This document shows, in pieces, positions 55,972-64,000 of a stretch of DNA of 64,000 bases. Source of the DNA: Acidobacteriaceae bacterium (GTDB lineage: Bacteria > Acidobacteriota > Terriglobia > Terriglobales > Acidobacteriaceae); NCBI GenBank assembly GCA_003134655.1, contig PLBY01000123.1:1-64000 (forward strand), in the 5' to 3' direction. Position 1 is the stretch's first letter; every line of letters starts with the position of its first letter. The notes beneath the pieces are model-generated. The model was not told the DNA's origin, ran no database searches, and saw only the letters and a program-made list of their open reading frames with translations. The position numbers were made by a program, and so were the translations under genes.

Positions 55972-56526
55972 ATGGCTGCGATTGGCCACACATGGGAATA
56001 CCCGGCCGCTGTTCCCGCTATCACAGGCTGCGCCGAAAGCTGGTATGCGGTGCAGACTCGTGCCCGACACGAGCGGGTTGTAGTTCAACGGTTCCGCGAC
56101 AAGGGCCTGACCACATTCTTACCGCTGGTCACCGAGGTACGTCGGTGGAGCGACCGCCAGAAGGTGCTCGAATTGCCCCTGTTCAGCTGTTATGTGTTTG
56201 TCAAGATTATGAACACCAACGAAGATCGCTTACGGGTACTTTCTACCGACAGCGTTTTCGATTTCGCTGGGATTCGGCGACAAGGCACGCCTATTCCCGA
56301 CGAACAGATTGAAGCCGTTCGAACCATTATGGAAGAACGGGCAAACTGGCAATCCCATCCCTTTCTCAAAATCGGCCAGCGCGTACGCATTCGGAGCGGG
56401 GCGTTGGACGGAGTTGAAGGGATTCTCGTTGCCCGGAATGGACGCGACAGTCTCGTGGTTTCGATCGATCTGATCCAACGTTCACTGGCGGTCCGAATCG
56501 ACGGCTACTCCGTCGAACCGGTATAA
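55972..56526 (+). CDS. NusG-like (UpxY/RfaH-type) antiterminator
   Basis: 184 residues. The NusG N-terminal domain is clear: SWYAVQTRARHERVVVQRF, LTTFLPLVTEVRRWSDR, LPLFSCYVFVKI. A KOW motif follows in GQRVRIRSGALDGVEGILVA. Specialised NusG paralogues of this kind load on RNA polymerase at the start of long polysaccharide operons and prevent early termination. It is the first gene of the cluster, 72 bp before the ATPase, in the same orientation. Confidence 0.85.
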   Translation: MAAIGHTWEYPAAVPAITGCAESWYAVQTRARHERVVVQRFRDKGLTTFLPLVTEVRRWSDRQKVLELPLFSCYVFVKIMNTNEDRLRVLSTDSVFDFAGIRRQGTPIPDEQIEAVRTIMEERANWQSHPFLKIGQRVRIRSGALDGVEGILVARNGRDSLVVSIDLIQRSLAVRIDGYSVEPV

Positions 56527-56598
56527 ATTCGCGTCACGTGCTGGAAGAAACCCGAATTGAATTGTAATTTCTTGTTCCCTGCAATCGGCGGATAGAAC

Positions 56599-57540
56599 AT
56601 GTACAAAACATTTTTTGGCTTGAAGCGGAATCCGTTTGAGATTTCGCCTGACCCGTACTTCCTGTTTCCAACCGACCGGTACAACGAGGCCTTGGCGTCG
56701 ATTTACTACGGAATTCGCCGCCACAAGGGCTTTGTCGTTTTGACAGGAGAGGTTGGAACCGGCAAAACCCTGATGGTCCGGTGTTTGATGGAATTGTTAA
56801 CCCGTCAAAACATCAGTTTTGCGAATGTGTTCAACCCGCTGCTTTCTGGAATTGAGTTCCTGCGATATGTCTCGGATGATTTAGCACTCAAGCCAGTCGA
56901 TTATTCCAAGACGAGCTTGTTGCGTACACTAAATGAGTTCCTTATTGCACGGTATCGAAAAGGGCTCACGACAGTTCTGATTGTAGATGAGGCTCAACAC
57001 CTTCTTCCTGAAGTTCTGGAGGAGATTCGCCTGCTCACCAATCTCGAGACTTCAGAGCAAAAACTTCTTCAGATCCTTCTTGTAGGTCAACCAGAGCTGG
57101 AGCCAAGACTTGATTCTGCCCAACTTCGACAACTGAAACAACGGATTGCGCTACGTTGTCGTCTCGAACCTCTCGAAGAACAAGAAACACGCAATTATAT
57201 TATCCAAAGGATGCGGCGCGCGGGCATGACTGACGGCGCAGAATCGGTGTTTCCGGCCGAGACCATCAATGCGGTGTACAAGTACTCGCGGGGCATCCCT
57301 CGTTTGATCAATACATTGTGTGAAAACTCGTTCGTCATCGCATTTGCCAGACACGAACGTTCAGTGACGCAAGAGATGGTCCGGGAAGTCTCCGCGGAGT
57401 TCCGCCTGGAATGCGATTCCGATAAGGCAACTTACACCACAAGCAAACAGGATCAGAGTGCTGCAGCCAGCACGCTACTCGAAATACTGGAGTCATTACA
57501 ACGGTATCGTAGCCCTGCAAGTACCAATGTCTCTCCGTGA
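56599..57540 (+). CDS. ExeA-type AAA+ ATPase of exosortase/EPS clusters
   Basis: 313 residues starting MYKTFFGLKRNPFEISPDPY, the hallmark of the ExeA/PEP-CTERM-associated ATPases. Walker A is GEVGTGKTLM (about residue 50), Walker B is VLIVDEAQHL (about 128), and sensor/arginine regions follow (LLVGQPELEPRL, QRIALRCRLEPL, YSRGIPRLINTLCENS). The family is found in exosortase-linked polysaccharide loci and is thought to work with the envelope assembly machinery. It lacks the peptidoglycan-binding C-terminus of true ExeA. Confidence 0.85.
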   Translation: MYKTFFGLKRNPFEISPDPYFLFPTDRYNEALASIYYGIRRHKGFVVLTGEVGTGKTLMVRCLMELLTRQNISFANVFNPLLSGIEFLRYVSDDLALKPVDYSKTSLLRTLNEFLIARYRKGLTTVLIVDEAQHLLPEVLEEIRLLTNLETSEQKLLQILLVGQPELEPRLDSAQLRQLKQRIALRCRLEPLEEQETRNYIIQRMRRAGMTDGAESVFPAETINAVYKYSRGIPRLINTLCENSFVIAFARHERSVTQEMVREVSAEFRLECDSDKATYTTSKQDQSAAASTLLEILESLQRYRSPASTNVSP

Positions 57541-57639
57541 CCGCGGGTCGGTGATGAAAGCACTGGTTCAACCTAAGAATCGCCGTTGTTGCCCGGTTGC
57601 GGCAGGCGATGTGACAGTGTTTCTAAGGAGCAAGACCTG

Positions 57640-58518
57640 ATGAGCTACATTTATAGGGCGTTGCAGCAAGCGGAGCTCGAGAACGCTGGAACGTCCGCGT
57701 TACAAGATCCCGCGCAGGCCACTCCCGACCTGTTTCAGTTGGTTGGGGATGAGAATGACTGGCTGGAGCAAGTGCCTACCGTTAAACCAGTAATACGGGC
57801 CGAAAACCGAATGGTGACGCTTAATGACAGCGAAAGTTTGGGGGACGAAAAATTTCGCGTGCTTCGAGCGCGTCTTCTGCACCTGCAAGACCGCGCCGAA
57901 CTGAAAAAGATAGTGATCACAAGTGCGGTCCCGGGCGAAGGTAAGACGACGGTCGCTTCGAACCTGGCAATTAGTCTCGCTCGGCACACCGCGCAGAAGG
58001 TTCTTCTGCTCGAAGGCGATCTTCGGCAACCTCAGTTGGCGAACAAATTCGGGTTACCGGATCTTCGCGGCATCAGTGAGTGGTTTGAAGGGAAAGAATT
58101 ATTGACTCAGTTCATCTACCGCATCGAAAGTCTTCAGTTGTGGTTTCTACCGGGCGGTAATCCAGCGGATGACGCTTTGAAGATTCTTCAATCGAAGCGC
58201 TTTGCGGACGGATTGAACCGTCTCACCGGTTGTTTTGATTGGATCGTCGTCGATGCTCCGCCCCTCATGCCACTGGCCGATGTTCACCTCTGGGCCGAAC
58301 ACGCCGATGGAATCCTTCTGGTAATCCGAAATGGCAAGACGCCGAAAAAGAGTCTCCTGAAAGGATTGGAAGGCTTAAATAGCGCGAAATTGCTAGGAAC
58401 CGTGCTCAACGATGTACTCCCTGTGGGCGGCGATGACTATGGCAAATATTATCGCGCGCACAATCGCAAGAATGGCAATAGCAAGGACCAGAGCGATTCA
58501 ACGATGACGCAGCCATGA
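57640..58518 (+). CDS. CpsD/CapB-family BY-kinase (exopolysaccharide tyrosine kinase)
   Basis: 292 residues. MSYIYRALQQAELENAG, then FRVLRARLLHLQ, Walker A in SAVPGEGKTTVASNLA (about 95-110), Walker A' in LLLEGDLRQPQLANKFG and Walker B in DWIVVDAPPLMPL. It is the cytosolic half of a bacterial tyrosine kinase; the membrane activator is the chain-length determinant encoded at 60489. The C-terminus is only weakly Tyr-rich (DDYGKYYRAHNRK). ATG 57640 follows AAGGAG at 10 bases, and earlier in-frame codons give unlikely text. Confidence 0.85.
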   Translation: MSYIYRALQQAELENAGTSALQDPAQATPDLFQLVGDENDWLEQVPTVKPVIRAENRMVTLNDSESLGDEKFRVLRARLLHLQDRAELKKIVITSAVPGEGKTTVASNLAISLARHTAQKVLLLEGDLRQPQLANKFGLPDLRGISEWFEGKELLTQFIYRIESLQLWFLPGGNPADDALKILQSKRFADGLNRLTGCFDWIVVDAPPLMPLADVHLWAEHADGILLVIRNGKTPKKSLLKGLEGLNSAKLLGTVLNDVLPVGGDDYGKYYRAHNRKNGNSKDQSDSTMTQP

Positions 58519-58574
58519 GTCCTGCTCGCCGTGTTACCTTGACGTTTTGTTGGGCGATTCGTAGTTCGTGGTCG

Positions 58575-58600
58575 TCACGCCGGCGTTCGGCGTGAGTTTT
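58575..58600 (+). terminator. candidate intrinsic terminator after the BY-kinase
   Basis: A perfect 8-bp stem TCACGCCG (58575-58582) / CGGCGTGA (58588-58595) with a 5-base loop is followed by GTTTTG. The T-run is short. It may be a partial terminator that the NusG-like protein overrides. Confidence 0.4.
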
Positions 58601-58671
58601 GATTGTTCGTACGGGATCGCGGCCCCTAAACTCCTGTAGTCGGTTCCTGCTGTTCTGTGTCGAAAACGAGG

Positions 58672-58860
58672 GAGACTCTCCGGCTCTGCCGGGGAGGCAG
58701 TAGAAGTTCGACAAATTCGGGAGTTTGCTTTACCCAAGCGCGCCGCTTCGGCTGTCACCGTGCGGCATGGAGCTTGTGATTTTGACTTTGACCGGTTGTC
58801 GACCAGGCCCTTTGAGGGGCCAGCAACCGAAAAAGCCTCCGGCTCTGCCGGAGGATCCTT
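58672..58860. repeat. two copies of a CTCCGGCTCTGCCGG palindromic unit
   Basis: CTCCGGCTCTGCCGGGG occurs near 58678-58694 and CCTCCGGCTCTGCCGGAGG near 58838-58856. Each can form a GC-rich hairpin with a TCT loop. The second lies inside the nominal 5' end of the next gene, which argues that the true start is later. Confidence 0.5.
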
Positions 58861-60410
58861 ACTCCTCTGAAAACGAACTGGAACTCAAGTTGGCACCTTC
58901 TCATCCCAAAGTCTTAGTCGTAAGCGAAGAGTCAGCCACGCTCAGCGCTCTCGTGAAATTCCTCAGCGCCGCCTCGTTCGATCCCATTGTGGCGAGAGGG
59001 GAAGAGGTCATTGAGCGGCTGAGTAGAGAACTGACACTCGACACTCTCTTCTTGGACCTCGAAGCAAACGGCCACGGAGATTCCCTGCAACTCCTAGGAA
59101 AGGTTCGAAGAATTCGGCCGCACCTTAAGATCATTGTGCTGTCGTCGGGGGGGAATGTAAGACCCTTGGTCGAGGCGGTTCGACTGGGAGCCAAGGATTA
59201 TGCCTTGAAGCCATTACAGGAGGCAGAAGTGCGCCTGGCCCTGAGTCGTTGCTTGAATGCAAAAGACTCATCGGTGGGACCTCCGGCAGACGAGCATGGC
59301 GAAGAATTGGCCGATGGATCGTTTTTTGTCGCTGCCAGTCCGCTGATGCAAAAAATTCGCCTGCAGGCGGAACTGCTGGCCAATTTCGATGTTCCGGTAC
59401 TCATTCTTGGGGAAAGCGGGACAGGTAAAGAAGTGATGGCGCGGCTGATTCACAAGCTTTCCTCCCGTGCCTCGGCACGATTCCTGAAAGTGAACTGCTC
59501 TGCTTTCCCCGCCGATTTGCTGGAAAGTGAGCTGTTTGGATATGAGGCCGGCGCCTTCACCGGTGCTACGCGAACTCGTCTCGGAAAATTCGAGCTCTGC
59601 AATGGGGGCACGATTCTGTTGGACGAAATAGGAGAGATGCCGACGCCGTTACAGCCGAAGCTGCTTCATGTTCTGCAGGACAAGCAGTTCTTCCGATTGG
59701 GAGGCGAAGCCACGGTTCGCGTCGATGTCCGCATTCTGGCTGCAACCAATGTCGATGTCCATACCGCCATCGCTGATAAGCGGTTGCGAGAGGATCTCTA
59801 TTACCGTCTAAGCGCATTCACGATCCAGCTTCCGCCTTTACGCGACCGAGCGGACGAGATCCCGACATTCCTCAATCACTTCATATACCACACCGCGAAA
59901 ACCTACGGACGGGAACGGCTGCAGATCTCCCCACTTCTGCTGGAGGCATGCCTACGCTATCCGTGGCCAGGCAACTTGCGGCAAATGGAGAACTTCGTTA
60001 AGCGCTACCTGGTGATGGAGGACGAAGCCATGGCGATGCGCGAACTCGAGCTCCCCCGCGACAGAGATAGCGCACCAGGAAACGGGCAATCCGGTAATGG
60101 GAAACATGAACTGCCAATGAACTTCAAGCCTGGGAATGGAAAAAGTGAGTCGCTGACGTCAATGGTGCGCAACGTCAAAGACGAAGCTGAAGTGAAGGCT
60201 ATCACGCAGGTGTTGGAAGAGACGAATTGGAATCGGAGAGCAGCGGCGGAAGCCCTAAACATCAGTTACCGAGGCTTGCTCTACAAGATTCAGCAGCACA
60301 ACATCGTACGTGCCGTCACAGCACGTAGTATGAAACACTTGTCAGCGCAGCCGCGAGATGTCGGCAATCGCAACAGCGCTGCATCTGTGCCGAGAACAGG
60401 CGATTTGTGA
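58767..60410 (+). CDS. sigma-54-dependent NtrC-family response regulator
   Basis: About 547 residues. A receiver (HPKVLVVSEESATLSALVKF, LFLDLEANGHG with the acceptor Asp, DYALKPLQEAEV), an AAA+ sigma-54 domain with GESGTGKEVMARLIHKL, GAFTGATRTRLGKFEL (contact loop) and GGTILLDEIGEMP, then a Fis-type helix-turn-helix (ETNWNRRAAAEALNISYRGL). It should activate a -24/-12 promoter, probably in the exopolysaccharide locus (PrsR-like role). The start is unsure: ATG 58767 is used, but the first 40 codons look non-coding and contain a palindromic repeat, so TTG 58890, just before the receiver, is possible. Confidence 0.85.
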   Translation: MELVILTLTGCRPGPLRGQQPKKPPALPEDPYSSENELELKLAPSHPKVLVVSEESATLSALVKFLSAASFDPIVARGEEVIERLSRELTLDTLFLDLEANGHGDSLQLLGKVRRIRPHLKIIVLSSGGNVRPLVEAVRLGAKDYALKPLQEAEVRLALSRCLNAKDSSVGPPADEHGEELADGSFFVAASPLMQKIRLQAELLANFDVPVLILGESGTGKEVMARLIHKLSSRASARFLKVNCSAFPADLLESELFGYEAGAFTGATRTRLGKFELCNGGTILLDEIGEMPTPLQPKLLHVLQDKQFFRLGGEATVRVDVRILAATNVDVHTAIADKRLREDLYYRLSAFTIQLPPLRDRADEIPTFLNHFIYHTAKTYGRERLQISPLLLEACLRYPWPGNLRQMENFVKRYLVMEDEAMAMRELELPRDRDSAPGNGQSGNGKHELPMNFKPGNGKSESLTSMVRNVKDEAEVKAITQVLEETNWNRRAAAEALNISYRGLLYKIQQHNIVRAVTARSMKHLSAQPRDVGNRNSAASVPRTGDL

Positions 60411-60488
60411 GACGCCAAGTATCTCTTCAGGTCTGGCGATTCTAATCCCCGGGAAACTCCAAAAAGCCGTTTGAAGGAGACACGAGTC

Positions 60489-62084
60489 ATGGATGTAAAA
60501 GGTACTAATGCGCCTGAGCAGCCGCAATGGGACACCTATTGGTCAGTACTGAAACGGCGCAGGCGGTGGTTCCTTGTGCCCATCATCGCCGGCTGGGCAA
60601 TCGTGTGGGCAATTAGCTGGCTAGTGCCTCCAGTTTACCGATCAGAGGCATTGATATTAGTAGAAGAGCAGAAAGTTCCAAAAGACTATGTAGTCCCCAA
60701 CGTGACTACTGGGATACAAGAGCGACTACAAACCCTCACTCAGCAGATTATGAGTCGCACGCGTCTGCAGCACATCATCGAGCAATACCACCTCTATCCT
60801 AAGGAAGCGGAGCGGCTTAGCCTCGACGAACACATCGATCGGATGCGTAAAGACATCGAAATCGAGCTGGTACAGTCGAAAGACCGGAAAGAACTTACCG
60901 CTTTCAGGATCTACTATTCCGCACCCAATCCGGTTCTCGCGCAAAGCGTAACAGCCGAGCTGACCTCGTTGTTCATCGACGAAAATCTTCGGAATCGGGA
61001 GCAACTGACTGAAAGCACGACAGCGTTTCTCCGCCAGCAGCTTGACGAAGCCGGCAAGCATTTGGGCGAGCAGGAACAGAAAATCCGGGAGTACAAGGCT
61101 CAATATATCGGCCAACTTCCAAGTCAGCTAGAAAGCAACGTCCAAATTCTGACTGGTCTGCAGGGTCAATCGCATCTGGAGGAAGATGAACTGAATCGCG
61201 CTAAGCAACACAATCTTTATCTAGAATCCTTGCTCGAGCAGTATCGTAACCGACACGATGACATCACGGACGGCAAGACCGTCCAACTCCCGGAAGCTTT
61301 AGATCAGGAATTAACTCGCTTGAAAACTGAGCTAGCAGACGCCAGCGCACATGACACGGAAGACCATCCAGACATTATCAAGTTGAAGAGTCAGATCGCT
61401 GCCACATCGAAGATGCGGAAACAGATCAGCGACGACCTGTCCACTCCCGCCGCTCCGGATTCAACTGCAAAGACGACCCCCGACAACCACGCTTCTTTAA
61501 CGACGGCGCCAGCGATGCAGCTTGAAAGCGAGCTTAAGGCCAATCGTTTAGAGATGGAGAATCGCGACCGCGAACTCAAACAATTACAAGCTCGAATTGA
61601 GGATTATCGCGTCCGCTTGAACCAAACACCGATGCGAGAGCAGCAACTATCGGATCTCATGCGGGACTATGATCAGTCACACGCGAATTACGAGTCTCTT
61701 TTAGCGAAGAAAAACCAATCGGAATTAGCGACGAATCTCGAAAAACGCCAGGGAGGTGAGCAGTTTACTGTCATAGATCCACCCAGCTTACCGCAGAAGC
61801 TATATGGACCAAACCGATTCGCCTGGAACTGGATTGGCCTGGGGCTCGGAGTCTTGTTGGGTCTAGTGACTGGGGCCGGCACCGAGATGGGGGATGACCG
61901 CGTACACAGTGAGAAAGAGCTCAAAGCGCTGTTCAAAGCACCAGTTCTTACTGAGATTCCTCCCCTGCCAACTGCCGAAGAGATGAGAGCACAATCACGG
62001 GTTCGCACGCTGGAATGGGTGTTCGTCGTATTGATTGTGGCGGTAATCACAACCGGCTCGCTGGTCAGCTATTATCACGGGTAA
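60489..62084 (+). CDS. polysaccharide chain-length determinant (Wzz/GNVR type)
   Basis: 531 residues. TM1 is WFLVPIIAGWAIVWAISWLV, followed by a Wzz periplasmic start (PPVYRSEALILVEEQKVP), long coiled-coil stretches (residues about 165-430) and the GNVR-like MREQQLSDLMRDYDQSHANY ESLLAKK segment. TM2 is NWIGLGLGVLLGLVTGAG and a third helix (WVFVVLIVAVITTGSLVSYY) closes the protein. It lacks a fused kinase domain, so it pairs with the BY-kinase at 57640. ATG 60489 has AAGGAG at 10 bases. It controls polymer length and export. Confidence 0.85.
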   Translation: MDVKGTNAPEQPQWDTYWSVLKRRRRWFLVPIIAGWAIVWAISWLVPPVYRSEALILVEEQKVPKDYVVPNVTTGIQERLQTLTQQIMSRTRLQHIIEQYHLYPKEAERLSLDEHIDRMRKDIEIELVQSKDRKELTAFRIYYSAPNPVLAQSVTAELTSLFIDENLRNREQLTESTTAFLRQQLDEAGKHLGEQEQKIREYKAQYIGQLPSQLESNVQILTGLQGQSHLEEDELNRAKQHNLYLESLLEQYRNRHDDITDGKTVQLPEALDQELTRLKTELADASAHDTEDHPDIIKLKSQIAATSKMRKQISDDLSTPAAPDSTAKTTPDNHASLTTAPAMQLESELKANRLEMENRDRELKQLQARIEDYRVRLNQTPMREQQLSDLMRDYDQSHANYESLLAKKNQSELATNLEKRQGGEQFTVIDPPSLPQKLYGPNRFAWNWIGLGLGVLLGLVTGAGTEMGDDRVHSEKELKALFKAPVLTEIPPLPTAEEMRAQSRVRTLEWVFVVLIVAVITTGSLVSYYHG

Positions 62085-62197
62085 TCAATTCACAGTTCAT
62101 AAACCAGCTGTACTCGTTTACCATTTCCGACGCTTCCTCTTAGCTCTTAGGTGGCCCTGTAAAGTCCAGCTCTTAGCTAGTGATCGGCCGAGAATCG

Positions 62198-63355
62198 ATG
62201 AAGACCCAATCTAAGGCATTCTTTGAGCGCTTGAGAGGCGGGACGAACTCACGAGAGTGTCCGTCTGTCGCCAGTAGTAGGCACATCTGCGCCGAAACAG
62301 AGTTCACCAATCTGATCAGACTGGAGCGCAGAAGAGCGGAACGGTCGCAAAAACCTTTTCTCCTCATGTTGCTGGCACAACAAGCGCTAGATGAACGCAA
62401 TGGGAGCAAATGCTATATCGAAAAGGTAGCATCGGTTGTGTCTTCTTCAATCCGTGAGACCGATGTGATTGGTTGGTATCAAAGCGGTACGATAATCGGT
62501 GTAATATTTACCGACCTCGCCAATGCTTCGCAAAACGTCATCAGCACGATCCTCCAGAGGGTAGATGCGTCAGTCCAGTGCGTGACCGTGCCCGATGAGC
62601 GTGCTAAACTGGCTATCTCGTGGTACGTCTTTCCAGATAGCGACGGGGACAGCTACCCGCGACAGCCTGCGCTCGCACTGTACCCCGATCTGAAGTATCG
62701 AGACACTGTCCAACAACCCTTCAGAGAGATCAAGAGGATAGTCGATATCGTAGGAAGCCTACTTACATTAATACTGCTTTCTCCCGTGTTCGCAGCCGTA
62801 TCAATCGCGATTAAGCTATCTTCTGAGGGACCGATCTTATTCCGACAAGAACGGGTTGGCCACAATAACATTTCATTTACATTCCTAAAGTTCAGGTCGA
62901 TGCGCTCTGACAGCCAGCCGGACCCTCATCGTCAATATATTACTAGCTTCATAGCTGGGGAATCCAAGGGAAACCCTGCCAGCAAAGATGGTGCTGTAGT
63001 GTACAAACTAGTGGGGGATCCGCGCGTGACATCAGTCGGCCGTGTCTTACGTCGGACTAGTCTGGATGAACTACCGCAGCTTATAAACGTGCTCAAAGGC
63101 GATATGTCTCTCGTCGGACCACGACCCCCACTGCCGTATGAGCTACAAGTGTACGACATTTGGCACCGCCGTCGCCTTATGGAAGCCAGGCCAGGAATGA
63201 CGGGGTTGTGGCAAATTAGCGGGCGAAGCCGCGTCAAGTTCGACGATATGGTTCGCCTTGATCTTAGGTATGCACAGAAATGGTCCCTCTGGATGGATGT
63301 TAAGATTCTCCTCCAAACCCCTCGTGCAATCCTCTCAGGTGAAGGTGCCTATTAA
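62198..63355 (+). CDS. initiating sugar-phosphate transferase with N-terminal GGDEF-like remnant
   Basis: 385 residues. The C-terminal half is a bacterial sugar transferase (WcaJ/PglC type): membrane hairpin IVDIVGSLLTLILLSPVFAA, then ILFRQERVGHN, FLKFRSMRSD, RRTSLDELPQLINVLKGDMS, LVGPRPPLPYE and GMTGLWQISGRS. It should move a sugar-1-phosphate onto undecaprenyl phosphate and start repeat-unit synthesis. The N-terminal 170 residues look like a degenerate diguanylate-cyclase fold (FTNLIRLERRRAERSQKPFL, RETDVIGWYQSGTIIGVIFT) without GGDEF. GTG 62180 is an alternative start. Confidence 0.85.
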   Translation: MKTQSKAFFERLRGGTNSRECPSVASSRHICAETEFTNLIRLERRRAERSQKPFLLMLLAQQALDERNGSKCYIEKVASVVSSSIRETDVIGWYQSGTIIGVIFTDLANASQNVISTILQRVDASVQCVTVPDERAKLAISWYVFPDSDGDSYPRQPALALYPDLKYRDTVQQPFREIKRIVDIVGSLLTLILLSPVFAAVSIAIKLSSEGPILFRQERVGHNNISFTFLKFRSMRSDSQPDPHRQYITSFIAGESKGNPASKDGAVVYKLVGDPRVTSVGRVLRRTSLDELPQLINVLKGDMSLVGPRPPLPYELQVYDIWHRRRLMEARPGMTGLWQISGRSRVKFDDMVRLDLRYAQKWSLWMDVKILLQTPRAILSGEGAY

Positions 63356-63412
63356 CCGCATAGGTGGCCGTCTAGCTATGCGCTATAGCCGTGTTATTTA
63401 TGAGCGAATCGT

Positions 63413-64000
63413 ATGAGCGTTGATCCCAGGCCCGTAGTGTCCATCAACCCGGCGGCTGATAGCAATAGAATGCCTTTGCCTACCAGCCTACTCGGACATA
63501 TTCCGATTCCATCAGACGTAGTGCGTGTGGGCGTCATTGGCTACGGCTATTGGGGACCCAACTTGGCCAGAAATTTTCACGCGTCCGGGGGTTCTCGAGT
63601 CGTGGTCATCTGTGACCAACGTCCAGACGCACTTCGACGTGCCGGTCAGGAATATCCGCGTGTCAAACTAACGAGCGACGTGGCTGAGCTGCTGGCCTCT
63701 ACGCAAGTGGATGCCATAGCAGTTGCTACGCCGGTCTGGACACACTTCGAAATAGCGAAGGCTGCTCTTTTAGCCGGCAAGCATGTGTTTGTCGAAAAGC
63801 CATTTACGGCTAGTTCAGCACAGGCAGAAGAGCTGATCGACCTGGCCCAGACAAAGCACCTCACGATAATGGTCGATCATACTTTTCTGTTTACCGGAGC
63901 TGTGAAGAAGATCCGCGGCCTAATTGAAGATAACAGTCTGGGCAGGCTTTACTATTACGATTCTACTAGGGTAAATCTGGGACTATTCCAACACGACATA
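63413..64000 (+). CDS. Gfo/Idh/MocA-family oxidoreductase (3'-partial)
   Basis: The frame from ATG 63413 is open to the window end (196 codons, no stop). It has the Rossmann motif VGVIGYGYWGPNLARNF, then VDAIAVATPVWTHFEIAKAA, LLAGKHVFVEKPF (the family EKP motif) and LTIMVDHTFLFTGAV. Members in polysaccharide loci oxidise or modify nucleotide sugars (for example WbpB/WlbA-type UDP-sugar 3-dehydrogenases). It is 58 bp downstream of the sugar transferase, so probably part of the same unit. A short N-terminal extension of about 38 residues precedes the Rossmann fold. Confidence 0.8.
   Translation, partial: MSVDPRPVVSINPAADSNRMPLPTSLLGHIPIPSDVVRVGVIGYGYWGPNLARNFHASGGSRVVVICDQRPDALRRAGQEYPRVKLTSDVAELLASTQVDAIAVATPVWTHFEIAKAALLAGKHVFVEKPFTASSAQAEELIDLAQTKHLTIMVDHTFLFTGAVKKIRGLIEDNSLGRLYYYDSTRVNLGLFQHDI

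Overview
The window reads as a chromosomal segment of an Acidobacteriota member (Terriglobia-like). This rests on gene content: a very long Oar-type TonB-dependent receptor with an N-terminal carboxypeptidase-regulatory domain, a Tat-exported CRTAC1/FG-GAP protein coupled to a TPR lipoprotein, secreted proteins built from ASH (choice-of-anchor) and BIG2 Ig domains, relics of exosortase genes, and an exosortase-type exopolysaccharide cluster. Taxonomy is an inference; no rRNA or tRNA gene was seen.

Layout. (1) 1-1,232: a broken KaiC-like ATPase joined in frame to a headless IS66 transposase. (2) 1,453-26,642: a carbohydrate-utilisation region. It holds an enolase-superfamily sugar-acid dehydratase, Zn-alcohol dehydrogenase, two half-size EamA transporters, an aldose-epimerase-like protein, a secreted repeat protein, TPR + CRTAC1 + TonB receptor, GH36 alpha-galactosidase-like enzyme, SDR, PocR/AraC regulator, FAH-family hydrolase, a six-hairpin glycosidase and a GH31 glucosidase/xylosidase. 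Together the dehydratase, SDR, FAH hydrolase and dehydrogenase match the set of a non-phosphorylative deoxysugar (fucose/rhamnose-type) route, fed by exported glycosidases and the receptor. (3) 26,700-31,030: accessory debris (frameshifted kinase-type TPR gene and a second decayed tail, hipBA with a clear promoter/operator, exosortase tail, lipoprotein fragment, a nonsense-mutated GAF paralogue stub). (4) 31,033-41,713: a 2,296-residue Ig-array/glycosidase-like surface protein, Flp pilin with an adjacent 48-residue membrane protein, an M16 protease relic, and an FG-GAP/ASH secreted protein. (5) 42,114-46,000: small DUF4177-like gene, GAF-TM-TonB protein, IS256 relic, Fic protein with a palindromic operator. 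(6) 46,031-51,303: methionine synthesis: a MetE-like zinc protein preceded by a candidate cobalamin riboswitch, divergent from a MetH split into two overlapping genes. (7) 51,304-55,440: more debris (exosortase relic, GAF-TonB tail copy, hydrolase pseudogene with an internal direct repeat) around a LuxR regulator with a degenerate receiver. (8) 55,972-64,000: exopolysaccharide cluster in one direction: NusG-like antiterminator, ExeA-type ATPase, CpsD-like tyrosine kinase, sigma-54 activator, chain-length determinant, initiating sugar transferase, and a Gfo/Idh oxidoreductase that runs off the end.

The most notable items are the two-block (8+8) superperiod of the Ig array, the recurrence of the same gene relics (exosortase tail three times, GAF-TonB head or tail twice besides the intact gene), the paired half-EamA transporters, the B12-type leader beside split metH, and the tightly packed promoter/operator regions of hipBA and fic.
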